Assembly: GCF_004770995.1 (NCBI RefSeq)
Contig: NZ_RQHW01000003.1
Coordinates: 1 to 64,000, forward strand
Origin: Leptospira idonii
GTDB taxonomy: Bacteria > Spirochaetota > Leptospiria > Leptospirales > Leptospiraceae
DNA length: 64,000 nucleotides
Direction: 5' to 3'
Shown here: in pieces, positions 8,882 to 19,437 of the stretch
How positions within the stretch are numbered: position 1 is the stretch's first letter
Layout of the letters: the number at the start of each line of letters is the position of its first letter
Notes under the pieces: model-generated
Told to the model about the DNA's origin: nothing
Databases searched by the model: none
The model's input: the letters and a program-made list of their open reading frames with translations, nothing else
Program-made: the position numbers and the translations under genes

Positions 8882-10929
8882 TAGCTGTTTTTATACAAAT
8901 CGAGAATGCGGTCTTTGTATTTTTCAGTAATAACGTGACGTTTCATCTTCATCAAGTTGGTCAATTCGTCCCCTACCTCGAAAGGTTTTGTGACTAAGGT
9001 TACGTATTGAACTTGTTCGAAGTTTTTGAATCCTGTTTTTACGCTGTTGAAGTTTCTCACTTCTTTCTTATAGAATTCAAGAACCTTAGGGTTGGTGATG
9101 AGTTTTTCGGGTTTGGATTCGGAAACTCCGTTGTCCGCAGCCCAAGCGCTCAAAGCGTCGAAATCGGGAACGATAATGGCACCTAATACTTTCTGATCCT
9201 GACCGACTACCATCGATTGTTTGATGTAAGGTGATTCGTCGATTTTGTTTTCGATCGGAACCGGCTCCACGTTTTCTCCGCCTAACAGTACGATGGTATC
9301 TTTCGCTCTTCCCGTCAGAGTCAGAGTTCTTTTGAAGTTGATCATACCGATGTCTCCGGTATTCATCCAACCGTCTACGATCGTTTTGGCGGTAGTTTCC
9401 GGATTTTTATAGTATCCTTTCATCACTTGAGGGCCGGAAAGATGAACCACTCCCTTCACTCCCATTTTGCCGGAAATGATGTTTCGTTTATCGTCTATAT
9501 GGCAGAGAACCTTTCCAGAATCGTCACGAATTTGAACTTGAGTCAAAGGAACGATGTCTCCTACGGAACCCATGATCGGTCTTTCAAAGGAACGTACGGA
9601 AATCACAGGACCTGTTTCCGTCATACCGTAACCTTCCAAAACGGTGATCCCGATATCCATAAAGAAAGCATCTACGTGTTTCTGAAGAGCCCCTCCACCG
9701 GATAAAGTCGCTCTCAAATGCCCGCCTGTCGCTTGGCGGATTTTAGCAAGAACCACTCTGTCCAAAGTAAAGGAATTGAAAAGAAGTCCCAAACCGGAAA
9801 CTACATAGGCAACCGTGGAAAGAGGATTTCCTAAAGTTCCCAGATAATATCCCAAAGCTCCGAATAAAACGGTCAAAGTGAACGGTCCGGTGATCAAAAG
9901 TTTCACTAGAGAAACAACTCCACCTAATAAAGACTGTATGATATTTCTGGATTCGTAATCCACTTCTAAACCTTTCAAGAAACGAGTTGAAGCATGGTAA
10001 TGTTTCGAGAAGAAATAAGCGATGTTGAACAATCCCCTTCTGAGAGGAGGAGTTTGTTTCGGATCGTTGATCTTCGTATAGATGCCGTTATAAATACTTT
10101 CCCAAACTCTAGGCGCAGATGCCATAAAGGTAGGACGTGCTTTTTGGATATCGTTTCTAAGATCGGTCACCTTAGTATAGTAAGTGGCTCCTCCGTTTAC
10201 GATCGCGAAATATTCCACAACTCTTTCGAAGATGTGCCATACCGGCAGGATCGACAACATACGATCGTTAGGAGATACGTTTGCCACTCTTGTAACTACG
10301 TAATGCAACTGGTGGATCATATTGGAGTGCATAAGCATCACTCCCTTAGGCATACCTGTGGTACCTGATGTGTAGATAAGAGTGAAAAGATCGTCGGGTT
10401 TGATGTCTGCGATTCTTTTCTCGGCTTCTTTTTTGCCTTTTGCTCTAAGCTCTTTTCCCTTTTGAATCAAATCGTGGAAAAGAAGGATGCCCGCACCTGA
10501 TTTCAGCTTGGTTTCCTTATCCATGATGATGACGGTTTTCACGCCTTTGATTTGGGATTTATTATTTTTGTACTTTTCGTACACTTTATCGTTTTCAATA
10601 AAAACGATCTGAGCACCCGAGTGATTGAGGATGTATACGATTTCAGAATCCGTAATATCGGAACCACGAGGGACATTGGCAGATCCCGTCAAAAGAACGG
10701 CACAGTCCGCAATGATCCACTCAACGCGATTGTCTGCAAGAACTCCTATGTGGTCTCTTGCTTTGACTCCTAAATCAATCAGGGCTTCCGCCAAGGCCAA
10801 TCCGTCTTCATAGAGTTCTTTGTAAGTGATGGCTTGGTATTCTTTGGCAGCATTCTTATACCAGAATGCGGGATAGGATCCGAATTTCTCCGATGATTCT
10901 CTGTAAACTTCTGCTAGGTTATTTGCCAT
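8881..10929 (-). CDS. Long-chain fatty acid-CoA ligase (AMP-forming)
   Basis: 682-residue adenylate-forming enzyme that activates fatty acids to acyl-CoA. The AMP-binding P-loop [16 protein letters not shown] is at about residues 184-199, and the acyl-adenylate motif [11 protein letters not shown] and GWMNTGDIG follow. A hydrophobic insertion of roughly 50 residues (near 340-390, rich in L, V and G) is typical of membrane-associated long-chain ligases of this subgroup. The ATG has GGAGAG upstream. It forms an operon with the enoyl-CoA hydratase. The short leader before it can fold into nested hairpins (10936-10978). Confidence 0.9.
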   Translation of the reverse strand: MANNLAEVYRESSEKFGSYPAFWYKNAAKEYQAITYKELYEDGLALAEALIDLGVKARDHIGVLADNRVEWIIADCAVLLTGSANVPRGSDITDSEIVYILNHSGAQIVFIENDKVYEKYKNNKSQIKGVKTVIIMDKETKLKSGAGILLFHDLIQKGKELRAKGKKEAEKRIADIKPDDLFTLIYTSGTTGMPKGVMLMHSNMIHQLHYVVTRVANVSPNDRMLSILPVWHIFERVVEYFAIVNGGATYYTKVTDLRNDIQKARPTFMASAPRVWESIYNGIYTKINDPKQTPPLRRGLFNIAYFFSKHYHASTRFLKGLEVDYESRNIIQSLLGGVVSLVKLLITGPFTLTVLFGALGYYLGTLGNPLSTVAYVVSGLGLLFNSFTLDRVVLAKIRQATGGHLRATLSGGGALQKHVDAFFMDIGITVLEGYGMTETGPVISVRSFERPIMGSVGDIVPLTQVQIRDDSGKVLCHIDDKRNIISGKMGVKGVVHLSGPQVMKGYYKNPETTAKTIVDGWMNTGDIGMINFKRTLTLTGRAKDTIVLLGGENVEPVPIENKIDESPYIKQSMVVGQDQKVLGAIIVPDFDALSAWAADNGVSESKPEKLITNPKVLEFYKKEVRNFNSVKTGFKNFEQVQYVTLVTKPFEVGDELTNLMKMKRHVITEKYKDRILDLYKNS

Positions 10930-10935
10930 ATCTCT

Positions 10936-10980
10936 CCATCTAAAAGCGGTCTTTATGATAGACCAGACTTTCAGATGGTC
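10936..10980 (-). promoter_or_regulatory. Structured leader of the acyl-CoA ligase gene
   Basis: CCATCT (10936-10941) can pair with AGATGG (10973-10978). Inside it GGTCT (10948-10952) pairs with AGACC (10960-10964). An alternative pairing is GACCA (10961-10965) with TGGTC (10976-10980). This could be an RNA structure, a terminator remnant for the upstream small gene, or an operator for a fatty-acid regulator; there is no T-tract to favour termination. Confidence 0.35.
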
Positions 10981-10995
10981 AAGAGATTTTTAGAC

Positions 10996-11208
10996 TTAGT
11001 CCCAATTGAACTTTTGGAGTTGGTGACCTTTTTTCAGATGTCTCTTTCTGATTTCCGCCAATTTCGCCATTTGTTGGGAATTGAGCAGATTTCGGGCTTT
11101 TAGCCCCAATTGAGGAAGAAGAGATTCGCTCTCCATGCTGGAAAGGAAGTGATTTTCTCTAATAAAAGAGCTTTTGAGCTCAGTGCTCATTTCTGGGTAG
11201 AAATCCAT
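10996..11208 (-). CDS. Small conserved-looking protein of unknown function
   Basis: 70 residues, charged, no signal peptide or membrane segment. The C-terminal half is a likely amphipathic helix (LNSQQMAKLAEIRKRHLKKG). The start chosen is the ATG at 11208, which has GGAGG six bases upstream; a longer frame to 11289 has no such site. It lies 66 bases upstream of the acyl-CoA ligase gene in the same direction. I do not recognise a family. Confidence 0.5.
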   Translation of the reverse strand: MDFYPEMSTELKSSFIRENHFLSSMESESLLPQLGLKARNLLNSQQMAKLAEIRKRHLKKGHQLQKFNWD

Positions 11209-11374
11209 GTCGGCCTCCGTGCGTCCTGGTTTCCGGGGTTTTTTATTTCTTGAAGGGCTCACCATCCGTGGCGAGTAGCCTTCCCCCAATATTTATATCG
11301 CTCGAAAAAGAAAATCCTGAAGCAAAAAATTTCGCTTGTACTTTTTTTTTTGAAAGTTTTTCTGGTACTCGTTT

Positions 11375-11605
11375 ATGACGATTCGGATGATCAACTCTAC
11401 TGGAAAACGAAACGGGCGTTTCGTTGCCTACGAATACGGGGAAGATTTGTTCGGAACTATCTATTTGGACAAATTCTCCGGAAGAGACAGAAGCAAACTC
11501 ATCGACAAATGGAGATTAAATGATCTAGGAAGCCTCATTCGGGTTTTAGATCTGGAAATCAGCAGAAGAGAAGAAGAAAATTACGAACGACCCATCTTCG
11601 CTTAA
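11375..11605 (+). CDS. Small protein of unknown function
   Basis: 76 residues, mixed charge, soluble, no known motif. It contains [31 protein letters not shown] and a Glu/Arg-rich tail. An alternative ATG lies at 11387; neither has a strong ribosome binding site. It precedes the MutS-like gene in the same direction. Codon use resembles real genes around it. No function is proposed. Confidence 0.55.
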   Translation: MTIRMINSTGKRNGRFVAYEYGEDLFGTIYLDKFSGRDRSKLIDKWRLNDLGSLIRVLDLEISRREEENYERPIFA

Positions 11606-11654
11606 ATTCCCCTTTTCCTTTTTATCTTTTCGCAAAAAAAGATATGCCTCTCTC

Positions 11655-13349
11655 ATTCCTAAGAAGAAATCCCAGTTACGCAGACTTTCTTTATACAGAC
11701 TTGCATCCTTTACATCCGTTTTTGTTCTCTATTTTTCCCTTTATTTAAGCAGAGTTTCCCTCACAGGATATCTATGGCTGCTGCTTCCTATTCTCGTTTT
11801 TGCGGTTCTTGTTTCTCTCTATCAAAAAAGAAAAAAGAACTTAGAAAAATTAGAAAATACTGAATTTCTAATTTCTAGGGAACTGTTCCGCCAAGAGGGA
11901 GATCTAAAAAAAATCAAAACCAGGGAAACTTGGGAATACCCGGAATGGGTGAAAAACCATCCTCTTTCCATCGATTTGGATCTGACAACAAAACACGGGC
12001 TCATTGCTTATCTAGACACAACAGTTTCTCAGGAAGCTTGGGATTTATTTTTAAACAGACTTCTGAGAACCAAACAAGAAAATCCTAAGATACTTCAAAA
12101 CGAAGTACTTTCTATTTTAAAAAACAGGACTTTAGGATACCATCTGCTTCGAAAATCCATGAGATCTGGCGACGATAGGGATCTCAAAACGGAAATCTAT
12201 GAAAGCAAAACCGAATTTCGATTCTGGGAAAAAAGAAAATTCTTAAAACTAATCTATAGATTGTTGGGAATCTTCACTCCTCTTTGGCTTTTGGTCAGCA
12301 CGGTTTTTAATTTCCCACTGGCGGCCTCTCTTCTATTTCTAAATATTCTAATATTTATAACTTATAGAAAAGAATCTCTCAAACATTGGAATCAAATCCG
12401 CAAATTAAAGAACAATTTGGATCATCTCGAATCCGCCTGGAAAAGGCTTCATCCTGGCCGCAGAAAAGAGATTTTTTCTCTCGCAAAGCCGATCCATAGT
12501 TTGGGAGACTCTTCCGAATTTTTAGTTTCTCCGATCCCTCATTTTTTTCTGAACGCAATTTGTCTTTGGGATCTTTGGAAGTTGGATACATACGGCCATT
12601 GGTTAAAACAATGGGAATCCGTATGGAATGAACTGAGAGATTCTTGGATTCGAACGGATTCCCTTTTGCCCTTGGCTCATTTCTCTTTTTTGCATCCTGA
12701 ATTTGCTTTTCCGAAATGGAACGAGACGGGAGAAATTTCCGCCAACGACCTCGGCCATCCTTTGATCAAAGAATCAGCAAGAGTGACGAATCCCTTGGCG
12801 AATCTCCAACGGGGAGATCTATTCATCATCACCGGCTCCAATATGTCCGGTAAAACCACTTATCTTAGAGCGATTGCCGTATCAATTTTGTTAGCTGGAT
12901 CCGGAGGACCGATTGTAGGATCGTCGATGAATCTTCCCGAATTCAAAATCCACACACTCATTCGTTCGCAAGATTCCCTCGAAGACGGAGTTTCCTTTTT
13001 TTATTCGGAAGTAAGAAGACTTTCCCAAATCATCAGAGAATCGGACTCGGATTCTGCAGTTTCCATACTGTTTCTGGACGAAATATTGAAAGGAACGAAT
13101 TCCAAAGAAAGACAAATCGCAACTAGGGAAATTTTGGAAGCGTTGAGAGATAAAGGCGCCATCGTATTTCTAACCACTCACGATCTGCAACTTGCGGAAA
13201 TTCCGAACGCAAAACTATTTCACTTCACCGAACTGGAAAAAGACGGAGAGATGATTTTCGATTATAAAATCAGAGAAGGAATTTCCAAAACTACGAACGC
13301 TCTTCGCATTCTAAAAAAAGAAGGAATCCCCATTCGAGGGGAAGTTTAA
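11655..13349 (+). CDS. Membrane-anchored MutS-like ATPase, start codon unclear
   Basis: MutS family ATPase lacking the mismatch-recognition domain. Walker A (T-G-S-N-M-S-G-K-T-T) is at 12831-12860, followed by the MutS core and Walker B (ILFLDEILKGTN) with the downstream STHD-like TTHDLQLAE. The first standard start in frame is GTG at 11949, but the frame stays open upstream. There it encodes KKKSQLRRLSLYRLASF, then two hydrophobic segments (about 11700-11825) and a KRKKNLEKLE helix, the usual N-terminus of membrane-bound MutS-like proteins. No ATG, GTG or TTG exists in that extension. Candidates are ATT at 11655, or a frameshift from ATG 11644 in the next frame (MPLSFLRRNPSYAD). The 5' coordinate is therefore a guess. 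Confidence 0.75.
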   Translation: MPKKKSQLRRLSLYRLASFTSVFVLYFSLYLSRVSLTGYLWLLLPILVFAVLVSLYQKRKKNLEKLENTEFLISRELFRQEGDLKKIKTRETWEYPEWVKNHPLSIDLDLTTKHGLIAYLDTTVSQEAWDLFLNRLLRTKQENPKILQNEVLSILKNRTLGYHLLRKSMRSGDDRDLKTEIYESKTEFRFWEKRKFLKLIYRLLGIFTPLWLLVSTVFNFPLAASLLFLNILIFITYRKESLKHWNQIRKLKNNLDHLESAWKRLHPGRRKEIFSLAKPIHSLGDSSEFLVSPIPHFFLNAICLWDLWKLDTYGHWLKQWESVWNELRDSWIRTDSLLPLAHFSFLHPEFAFPKWNETGEISANDLGHPLIKESARVTNPLANLQRGDLFIITGSNMSGKTTYLRAIAVSILLAGSGGPIVGSSMNLPEFKIHTLIRSQDSLEDGVSFFYSEVRRLSQIIRESDSDSAVSILFLDEILKGTNSKERQIATREILEALRDKGAIVFLTTHDLQLAEIPNAKLFHFTELEKDGEMIFDYKIREGISKTTNALRILKKEGIPIRGEV

Positions 13350-15431
13350 TCATTTATTAGGATTAGGCGATTTAGGAGGAGGTTCCTGTTCGGAAGAAAA
13401 CAATCCTTTTAAGGATTTCCATCCGGACTGCACAGTATCTGTCACATTGTCCACCGCCTTACCTACATATTCCGAAACGGCGGATCCTGCGATCCCTCCC
13501 ACAGTGGCCCCTGCGGGGCCTGCTAAAAGTAAAGTGCCCGCATAAACGGAACCGAGCCAAATCGGATCAATCAGAGGTGCGGAAACTCCATACGTCCCTT
13601 TGTAAATGATGGGAAGTTTCAGAACTTTACCGGCAACTCCCGGCAAGGCGATCGTGAATTTCATATCTATCTTTTTATCCAAATTGATGTTCCCACCGCC
13701 GGATCCTGCGATGCCGTCCGCTTTGAGAGAAAAATTAGAGAATTGAAACATTCGATTATAATAATGCATATCGACATTGATTTCCGTATAAGGAGTCGCT
13801 CTGTTGAAATCGAATTTTTTCAAAGAGATCAAACTTCCTATCGAACTGATCGGTTTCAAAATGTTCGTGTAACTGAGAAGTTCTCCGTTTTGGGATTTGA
13901 AACTTGCGTTGATTTTCATGTTTCGAATCAACTCATCTTCATCTGCGCCGGGAGAAGAAACTTCGAAATTGGTTTCCAAAGTGCCCGTGATGGGAGAATT
14001 GCCGAAACGATCGTCGATCAAATCTCTCAAAGATACATCGGTGGATTTTCCGGACAAAAACAATTGAGGGTTCTTTCCCCATTGGTAAGAACCTGTGGCA
14101 TTCAAAATTCCACGATAAAACAATAAATGCAATTTGCGGATCTTCATCACAGACTTATTATAATGAAGAGAGAAATTCATTTGATCCGCAAACACTCCTC
14201 TCAAATTTACCCTTCTCAAATTAAAATCCAGATATACGTTCATTCTGTTCACATAACCAGTACTGGGCATATTTCTCGTAATCAGTGATTTTTCCAGATC
14301 TGCATCAATCCATAGTTTGGTGACATTGATCGTGGTATCTGCGTCCAAATAGTCGGATCTACCTTCGAAATAAATGGTGGGCGATAAAGGAGGAGGAACG
14401 AAGGTAATGAATCCCGATCCGGCAATACGGATTCTCCCTTTCCATTCGGCGCTGATGTCCGTAAAACTAAGTTTAGTTTCTTTCGTATCGTAAGAAATAT
14501 TTGCGCTGATGTAAGCATCTCCGAAAGGAGTGCCTCCTTTTTTCGCCAAATCCCTGATATTAACCCTTTCCACTTTCGCATAAATAACATTAGATGTTCT
14601 TTTGTAAAAAGGAATCACTCCAGTCAAATGCCCGTATTTGAATTCTGCATTGGGAAATATTACCAGGATATCTTTTAAGTTTTCCCCTCCGAAATGATCG
14701 AAATGAGCGGAACCTTCCAAACGCATATTCTCATAACTCAATTCGTCCTCGAGAAACAAAACATCCGTATAAAGCTGAAAAGTTTCCTCGTTGATTTTTC
14801 CATAAAGAGAAAGATATAAGCTGTGTAAGGCTTTATCCAATTCGATTTTACTTTCCCAAACATAAAAATTGATTTTTCTATTATAAAGTTTATCTTGAAA
14901 CTCGATCATGATATTATTCAGATCGAGTCCGTTGGGGATAGGAGCGAACACTTCGGAGAACAACAATTTATCGACAATCGTATTCTCATCCTTGCCCGGA
15001 ACTTCCGGCTGTGTATCTTTACCGATGAACTTTTCCAACAAAGGAAAAGATTCGTCCTTTTCCCGAACCAGTTCTATCTTTCCGGTGTTCAGGTAAATTT
15101 TCCTGATTTCCAAAGCTTTGCCTAAGAAAATTCCGAAATAAATTTCGATCTTCAGCTTTTGAACCCGAATCAACTGCTCTTCATTTTTAGAAACGGTTAC
15201 GTTTCTCAGTTCGATTCCAGGAAATGGAAAAAAGGTAGGATTCGATTCAGTATAATCAAACGAAAGATTGGTGATCTTATTTGCTTCGCTGAGGATTAAA
15301 TTTTTATAATAGTCAGGCTCGGAGATCAAAGGATACAAAAGAAAGAAAAGGCCGGTGGATCCGATCACGATAGATCCGAGCAAAGTTTTTCCTACGAAAC
15401 CTTTGAGCCTTTCTCCAAACGTAATTTTCAT
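13350..15431 (-). CDS. AsmA-like envelope protein
   Basis: 693 residues. One N-terminal membrane anchor (about 18-36) is followed by a long beta-rich region of AsmA type: ELRNVTVSKNEEQLIRVQKLKIEIYFG near the start, and near the end FSLKADGIAGSGGGNINLDKKIDMKF, the usual AsmA C-terminal signature. A Gly/Ala-rich hydrophobic stretch (YAGTLLLAGPAGATVGGIAGSAV) lies near the C-terminus. Such proteins are thought to move phospholipid between envelope membranes or to assist outer-membrane assembly. Its stop abuts the stop of the convergent MutS-like gene with no terminator space between them. Confidence 0.75.
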   Translation of the reverse strand: MKITFGERLKGFVGKTLLGSIVIGSTGLFFLLYPLISEPDYYKNLILSEANKITNLSFDYTESNPTFFPFPGIELRNVTVSKNEEQLIRVQKLKIEIYFGIFLGKALEIRKIYLNTGKIELVREKDESFPLLEKFIGKDTQPEVPGKDENTIVDKLLFSEVFAPIPNGLDLNNIMIEFQDKLYNRKINFYVWESKIELDKALHSLYLSLYGKINEETFQLYTDVLFLEDELSYENMRLEGSAHFDHFGGENLKDILVIFPNAEFKYGHLTGVIPFYKRTSNVIYAKVERVNIRDLAKKGGTPFGDAYISANISYDTKETKLSFTDISAEWKGRIRIAGSGFITFVPPPLSPTIYFEGRSDYLDADTTINVTKLWIDADLEKSLITRNMPSTGYVNRMNVYLDFNLRRVNLRGVFADQMNFSLHYNKSVMKIRKLHLLFYRGILNATGSYQWGKNPQLFLSGKSTDVSLRDLIDDRFGNSPITGTLETNFEVSSPGADEDELIRNMKINASFKSQNGELLSYTNILKPISSIGSLISLKKFDFNRATPYTEINVDMHYYNRMFQFSNFSLKADGIAGSGGGNINLDKKIDMKFTIALPGVAGKVLKLPIIYKGTYGVSAPLIDPIWLGSVYAGTLLLAGPAGATVGGIAGSAVSEYVGKAVDNVTDTVQSGWKSLKGLFSSEQEPPPKSPNPNK

Positions 15432-15444
15432 CAGTGGATAAAAT

Positions 15445-16407
15445 TTATTGAGCTAGTGGGAAATGGCAAGCCACCTTTCTAGTTTCCCCGATCGTTTTTT
15501 CCAAAGGCCGCTCCGTTCTGCAAATATCTTGCACGAAGGGACATCTGGTATGAAAATAACAGCCCTTTGGCTTGTTCATAATACTGGGGATTTCTCCCGA
15601 CAAAGGAGTTTCTTTTTTCGTCCTATCCTTGATGTCGAAGCTTGCGGAGAACAATGCTTTCGTATAAGGATGAGAAGGGGAATTGACGATCTCCCACTTC
15701 GTACCGATTTCCACGATTTTGCCTAGATACATGACTGCAATGATATCGGAGATATGTTTTACGATTCCCAAATCATGGGAAATGAACAGATAAGATAAAT
15801 GAAATTGGTCTCTGAGATCCAATAAATTATTGACTACTTGCGCCTGTGTGGAGATGTCCAATGCGGATACGGCTTCATCACAAATCACAAGCTCCGGTTC
15901 CAGAATCAAAGCTCTGGCGATGGCGATCCTTTGTCTTTGTCCTCCGGAGAACTCATGAGGGTATCTGGTAAGAATCGAATCGGGAAGATTCACTTTAAAC
16001 AATGCGTCTTTCGCCTTTTCCCATCTTTCCGTCTTGGTGAGATTTTTATGATGAACAAGCAGACCTTCCATCACGATCTCTCCGACCGTCAAACGAGGAT
16101 TCAATGAGGAATACGGATCTTGAAAAATGACCTGGATTTGTTTTCTAAGGCGCAGGGATTCTTCCGAATCCAAAGAATGAATGGATTTTCCATCGTAAGA
16201 AACCTTTCCGGAGCTAATCGGTGTTAATCGGAGGATAGCTCTACCCAAAGTGGATTTTCCACAGCCGGACTCTCCCACAAGACCTACGATTTTGCCTTTG
16301 GGGATCGTGAGAGAAAGTTCCTCTACTGCGACCGTTTTCTGGCTTTGCAAGGAAAAAAGTTTTCGATTCGAATAAGAAACCGTCAGATTTTCAACTTCTA
16401 ACATCAT
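15445..16407 (-). CDS. Peptide ABC transporter ATPase, OppF/DppF type
   Basis: 320-residue ATPase. Walker [10 protein letters not shown] is at about 45-53, with signature FSGGQRQRIAIARAL, Walker B LVICDEAVSALD and switch histidine SHDLG. The C-terminal oligopeptide-transporter extension contains CYFHTRCPFVQDIC, a cysteine motif seen in Opp/Dpp ATPases and implicated in iron-sulphur binding. It overlaps the preceding ATPase gene by 17 bases. It corresponds to the second half of the fused E. coli YejF. Last gene of the yej-like operon. Confidence 0.9.
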   Translation of the reverse strand: MMLEVENLTVSYSNRKLFSLQSQKTVAVEELSLTIPKGKIVGLVGESGCGKSTLGRAILRLTPISSGKVSYDGKSIHSLDSEESLRLRKQIQVIFQDPYSSLNPRLTVGEIVMEGLLVHHKNLTKTERWEKAKDALFKVNLPDSILTRYPHEFSGGQRQRIAIARALILEPELVICDEAVSALDISTQAQVVNNLLDLRDQFHLSYLFISHDLGIVKHISDIIAVMYLGKIVEIGTKWEIVNSPSHPYTKALFSASFDIKDRTKKETPLSGEIPSIMNKPKGCYFHTRCPFVQDICRTERPLEKTIGETRKVACHFPLAQ

Positions 16408-17383
16408 TCCCTCCGATCGTATAACAAAATGCTTTTTGAGTTTCGGAAAAAAATTTCTCCGGTGGTTCGTTCGATTCGCAGACCGCTTCTTTTTTGGTAC
16501 ATCTTTTGTAATAATGACAGCCCTTAGGATAATCGGCAGGAGAAGGCACCATCCCTTCGATGATCTCCAATCTTTTTCCTATTTTATCTCCCGTAGGATA
16601 AGCATTGATGAGGGCCTTAGAGTAAGGATGTTTGGGAGAATCGATCACTTCCTCGACCGTTCCCATTTCCACGATTTTACCTGCATACATGACTGCGATT
16701 CTTTCCGCAAGATGAGACACCAAACCGATATCATGCGAGATGAATAATATGGACATATTGATGTCTTTTTTCAACTGAAGCAGAAGATCTATAAGTTGCA
16801 GTTGTATAGTGACATCGATCGCACTTGTGGGTTCGTCCGCAATCAAAAGTTTAGGGTCGCACATAAGTGCCATTGCGATGGAAACTCTCTGCAACATCCC
16901 GCCTGAAAACTGATTCGGATATTGATTCAATCGAAGTTCTGCGTCGGTGATCCCTACTTTCTTCAAAAGATAAATAGCTTTCTCAATGCCTTCTTTTTCG
17001 GTCCCTAAACCGTGCAGAAGGAATCCCTCTATCATTTGTTTGCCGACCCTCTGTAATGGGTTTAAAGAAGAAAAGGGTTCCTGGAAGATATAAGCGATTT
17101 CCCTGCCTCTGATTTTACGAAGATCTTCCTCATTGATTCGAATTAAATCCTGGTCTCGAAATAAAACGGAACCGGAAGGATATCGAACTTGATTCGCAGG
17201 AAGAAGCCTAGTTAGCGCCAAAGAAGAAATCGATTTTCCACAGCCGGATTCACCTACGATGGCAAACACTTCCCTTTCTCCGATTTCAAAAGAGATGTTT
17301 TCAATGATGGTAAGAAGGCCCGCTTCCGTTTTCAATTGAACGGAAAGATCGGAAACAGCTAACAATGGTTTCTTGAAACTCAT
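16391..17383 (-). CDS. Peptide ABC transporter ATPase, OppD/DppD type
   Basis: 330-residue ATPase with Walker [12 protein letters not shown], signature [15 protein letters not shown], Walker [13 protein letters not shown] and SHDIG. The C-terminal [15 protein letters not shown] cysteine motif is typical of Opp/Dpp ATPases. It overlaps the permease gene upstream by 4 bases (ATGA) and the second ATPase downstream by 17. It equals the first half of E. coli YejF, split here into two genes. Confidence 0.9.
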   Translation of the reverse strand: MSFKKPLLAVSDLSVQLKTEAGLLTIIENISFEIGEREVFAIVGESGCGKSISSLALTRLLPANQVRYPSGSVLFRDQDLIRINEEDLRKIRGREIAYIFQEPFSSLNPLQRVGKQMIEGFLLHGLGTEKEGIEKAIYLLKKVGITDAELRLNQYPNQFSGGMLQRVSIAMALMCDPKLLIADEPTSAIDVTIQLQLIDLLLQLKKDINMSILFISHDIGLVSHLAERIAVMYAGKIVEMGTVEEVIDSPKHPYSKALINAYPTGDKIGKRLEIIEGMVPSPADYPKGCHYYKRCTKKEAVCESNEPPEKFFSETQKAFCYTIGGNDVRS

Positions 17384-18429
17384 TCGTAAACCACCTTCTC
17401 TTTAGGATCGAAAGAATCCCGCAGACCTTCTCCCACAAATGCGGAAAACAAAATCGTAAAAAACAAAGCTGCAGAAGGAAAGGAGATGAGCCACCAAGCG
17501 GTGAGTCTTTCTCTTCCTTGCCCGATGAGTTCTCCCCAAGAAGGATTCGGTGCAGGAATTCCGTAACCCAAAAAGTCGAGAGCGGATAAAACGGAAATCG
17601 CAGAGATCAGGATAAAAGGAAAAAAAGTGACAAGAGGAGTCAATGCATTCGGCAAAAGATGTTTGAGAATGATGGTTCGGGAAGGGACTCCCAAACTTCT
17701 GGCAGCATCGACAAACTGCTGGTTCCTTAACTTCAAAAACTCTCCTCGCATATAATTGCTGAGACCGATCCAAGCCAATGAACCGTAAGTTATCAAAAGA
17801 ACGGTGAACCCTCTCCCGAAAAAGGAACCCATAATGAGGATGAGATATAAAAAAGGAATGGCAGCCAAAACCTCTATGATTCTTTGCAAAATCAAATCCA
17901 CCTTACCTGCGTAATACCCTTGTATCCCTCCGATCAAGGAAGCTAGAAAGATTTCGATCACGATAAGAATCAAACTGAAGGTCATGGCAAGTCTGTATCC
18001 GTAAACGATACGGGTGAATACATCCCTTCCCCGATCATCCGTTCCGAACCAATGAGTGAAAGAAGGTTTAGAAGGGGGATTCACTCCTTCCTCCAAACTA
18101 TCCAAATTGTCTTCGTTCACTCCGTAAGGAACCAAAGGAAAGATCATAAAATTTCCTTCCTGAGAAAACACTTCTTTCTTCGCCAATCGTTTGTAATTCG
18201 GTTCGGTCTGGTTTTCACCTCCGAATTTGGACTCAGGATAGAAGAAAAAGATGGGGAAAAAACTTTGATTCTGATAATGAACCAAAAGAGGTTTGTTGTT
18301 GATAAGAACGGGAGAGAACAAAGAGAGAGCGTAACTGTAAAAAAGAATCAAAAGGGAATAATAGGCCCTTTTATTGGACTTGAATTTTTTCCACTTACGT
18401 ATGTTTGCCGGATCTGTAAAAAAACTCAT
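17380..18429 (-). CDS. yejE: YejE-like peptide ABC transporter permease
   Basis: 349-residue inner-membrane permease. The start [22 protein letters not shown] and the segment [28 protein letters not shown] match the distinctive N-terminal region of YejE rather than generic DppC. The middle has [21 protein letters not shown], and the EAA loop for ATPase contact is near [20 protein letters not shown]. The ATG at 18429 overlaps the yejB-like stop by four bases and is preferred to a longer frame inside that gene. Translocates peptides (microcin C-like or defensin-type peptides in enterics); substrate here unknown. Confidence 0.85.
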   Translation of the reverse strand: MSFFTDPANIRKWKKFKSNKRAYYSLLILFYSYALSLFSPVLINNKPLLVHYQNQSFFPIFFFYPESKFGGENQTEPNYKRLAKKEVFSQEGNFMIFPLVPYGVNEDNLDSLEEGVNPPSKPSFTHWFGTDDRGRDVFTRIVYGYRLAMTFSLILIVIEIFLASLIGGIQGYYAGKVDLILQRIIEVLAAIPFLYLILIMGSFFGRGFTVLLITYGSLAWIGLSNYMRGEFLKLRNQQFVDAARSLGVPSRTIILKHLLPNALTPLVTFFPFILISAISVLSALDFLGYGIPAPNPSWGELIGQGRERLTAWWLISFPSAALFFTILFSAFVGEGLRDSFDPKEKVVYE

Positions 18430-19436
18430 TCGAAATTGATCCTCGGGTCGATGGCCACATAACAAAAATCGGAAATGATTTTCCCGATCAAACCTAAAAG
18501 ACTTTGCACGAGAAGAAGCCCCATCATCAAATCGGTATCTCTTTCCCGAATGGCTTCGAAACTCAAAAGTCCCATTCCGTCTATATTGAAAACAAGTTCG
18601 ATAAACAAAGATCCGGAAAAGATCAAAGTAAGATTGCTTCCGAAGCCAGTAGCGATGGGAATGAGTGAATTTCGGAACGCATGACGAAAGACGGCATCAG
18701 GAAATTTCAGTCCCTTGGAAACGGCAGTACGAAGGTATTCTTTTGCGATTTGATCCAACAAACTGTTTTTCATAAGCAAAGTGAGAACTGCGAAGGAACC
18801 GATCACATAACAAACAACAGGAAGGAACATATGAGTCAAACGATCGTTGACCTTCCCCCAAAAACCGAGTTCTTCGTAATAATCGGAAACTTCGTGCCCC
18901 AAAGGAAAAAAGGAAAACACTTCTCCGGAAGCGAAAAGATACAAAAGTAACATCGCAAAGGCGAAAACGGGAATGGAATAAGTGAAAAAGATGATAAAAC
19001 TGGTATAAAAATCGAAATACGTTCCTTCTTTCAGAGCTTTTTTGATCCCTAAAGGAATACAAATCAAGTAGGTCAGAAAAAAGCCGGATAACCCGAAGAT
19101 GAGTGACACGGGAAGTTTTTCCCAAATCAAATCGGATACTTTTTTGGAATGAAGTCTCGATTCTCCCAAATCGAAACGAACGATTTGACCCAGCCAATAC
19201 AGATAGGCGATAGGGGCTGGTTTGTCCAAATGAAGCCTTTTTTTGATGAGTTCTATTTCTTCGGCAGATACTTGTTTGGTGGAAGCGCCGGAGAGATTGG
19301 CGGCTCCTTTGATTTTCGCAATCTCACTGTTCAAGGGACCGCCCGGCGCAAAATGAGAGATCAAAAAAACCAAAAAAGTGATTCCTAAGAGTGTAGGAAA
19401 AATCAAGAGAAATCTTTTTAAGAAATATCTCCACAT
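18426..19436 (-). CDS. yejB: YejB-like peptide ABC transporter permease
   Basis: 336-residue permease. N-terminal [24 protein letters not shown] and ISHFAPGGP are standard for binding-protein-dependent permeases. The segment [16 protein letters not shown] is the EAA-type loop, and the C-terminus [15 protein letters not shown] matches YejB. One base separates its ATG from the stop of the secreted CrtC-like gene. No periplasmic peptide-binding protein (YejA) gene lies in the operon. Confidence 0.87.
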   Translation of the reverse strand: MWRYFLKRFLLIFPTLLGITFLVFLISHFAPGGPLNSEIAKIKGAANLSGASTKQVSAEEIELIKKRLHLDKPAPIAYLYWLGQIVRFDLGESRLHSKKVSDLIWEKLPVSLIFGLSGFFLTYLICIPLGIKKALKEGTYFDFYTSFIIFFTYSIPVFAFAMLLLYLFASGEVFSFFPLGHEVSDYYEELGFWGKVNDRLTHMFLPVVCYVIGSFAVLTLLMKNSLLDQIAKEYLRTAVSKGLKFPDAVFRHAFRNSLIPIATGFGSNLTLIFSGSLFIELVFNIDGMGLLSFEAIRERDTDLMMGLLLVQSLLGLIGKIISDFCYVAIDPRINFE

Positions 19437-19437
19437 A

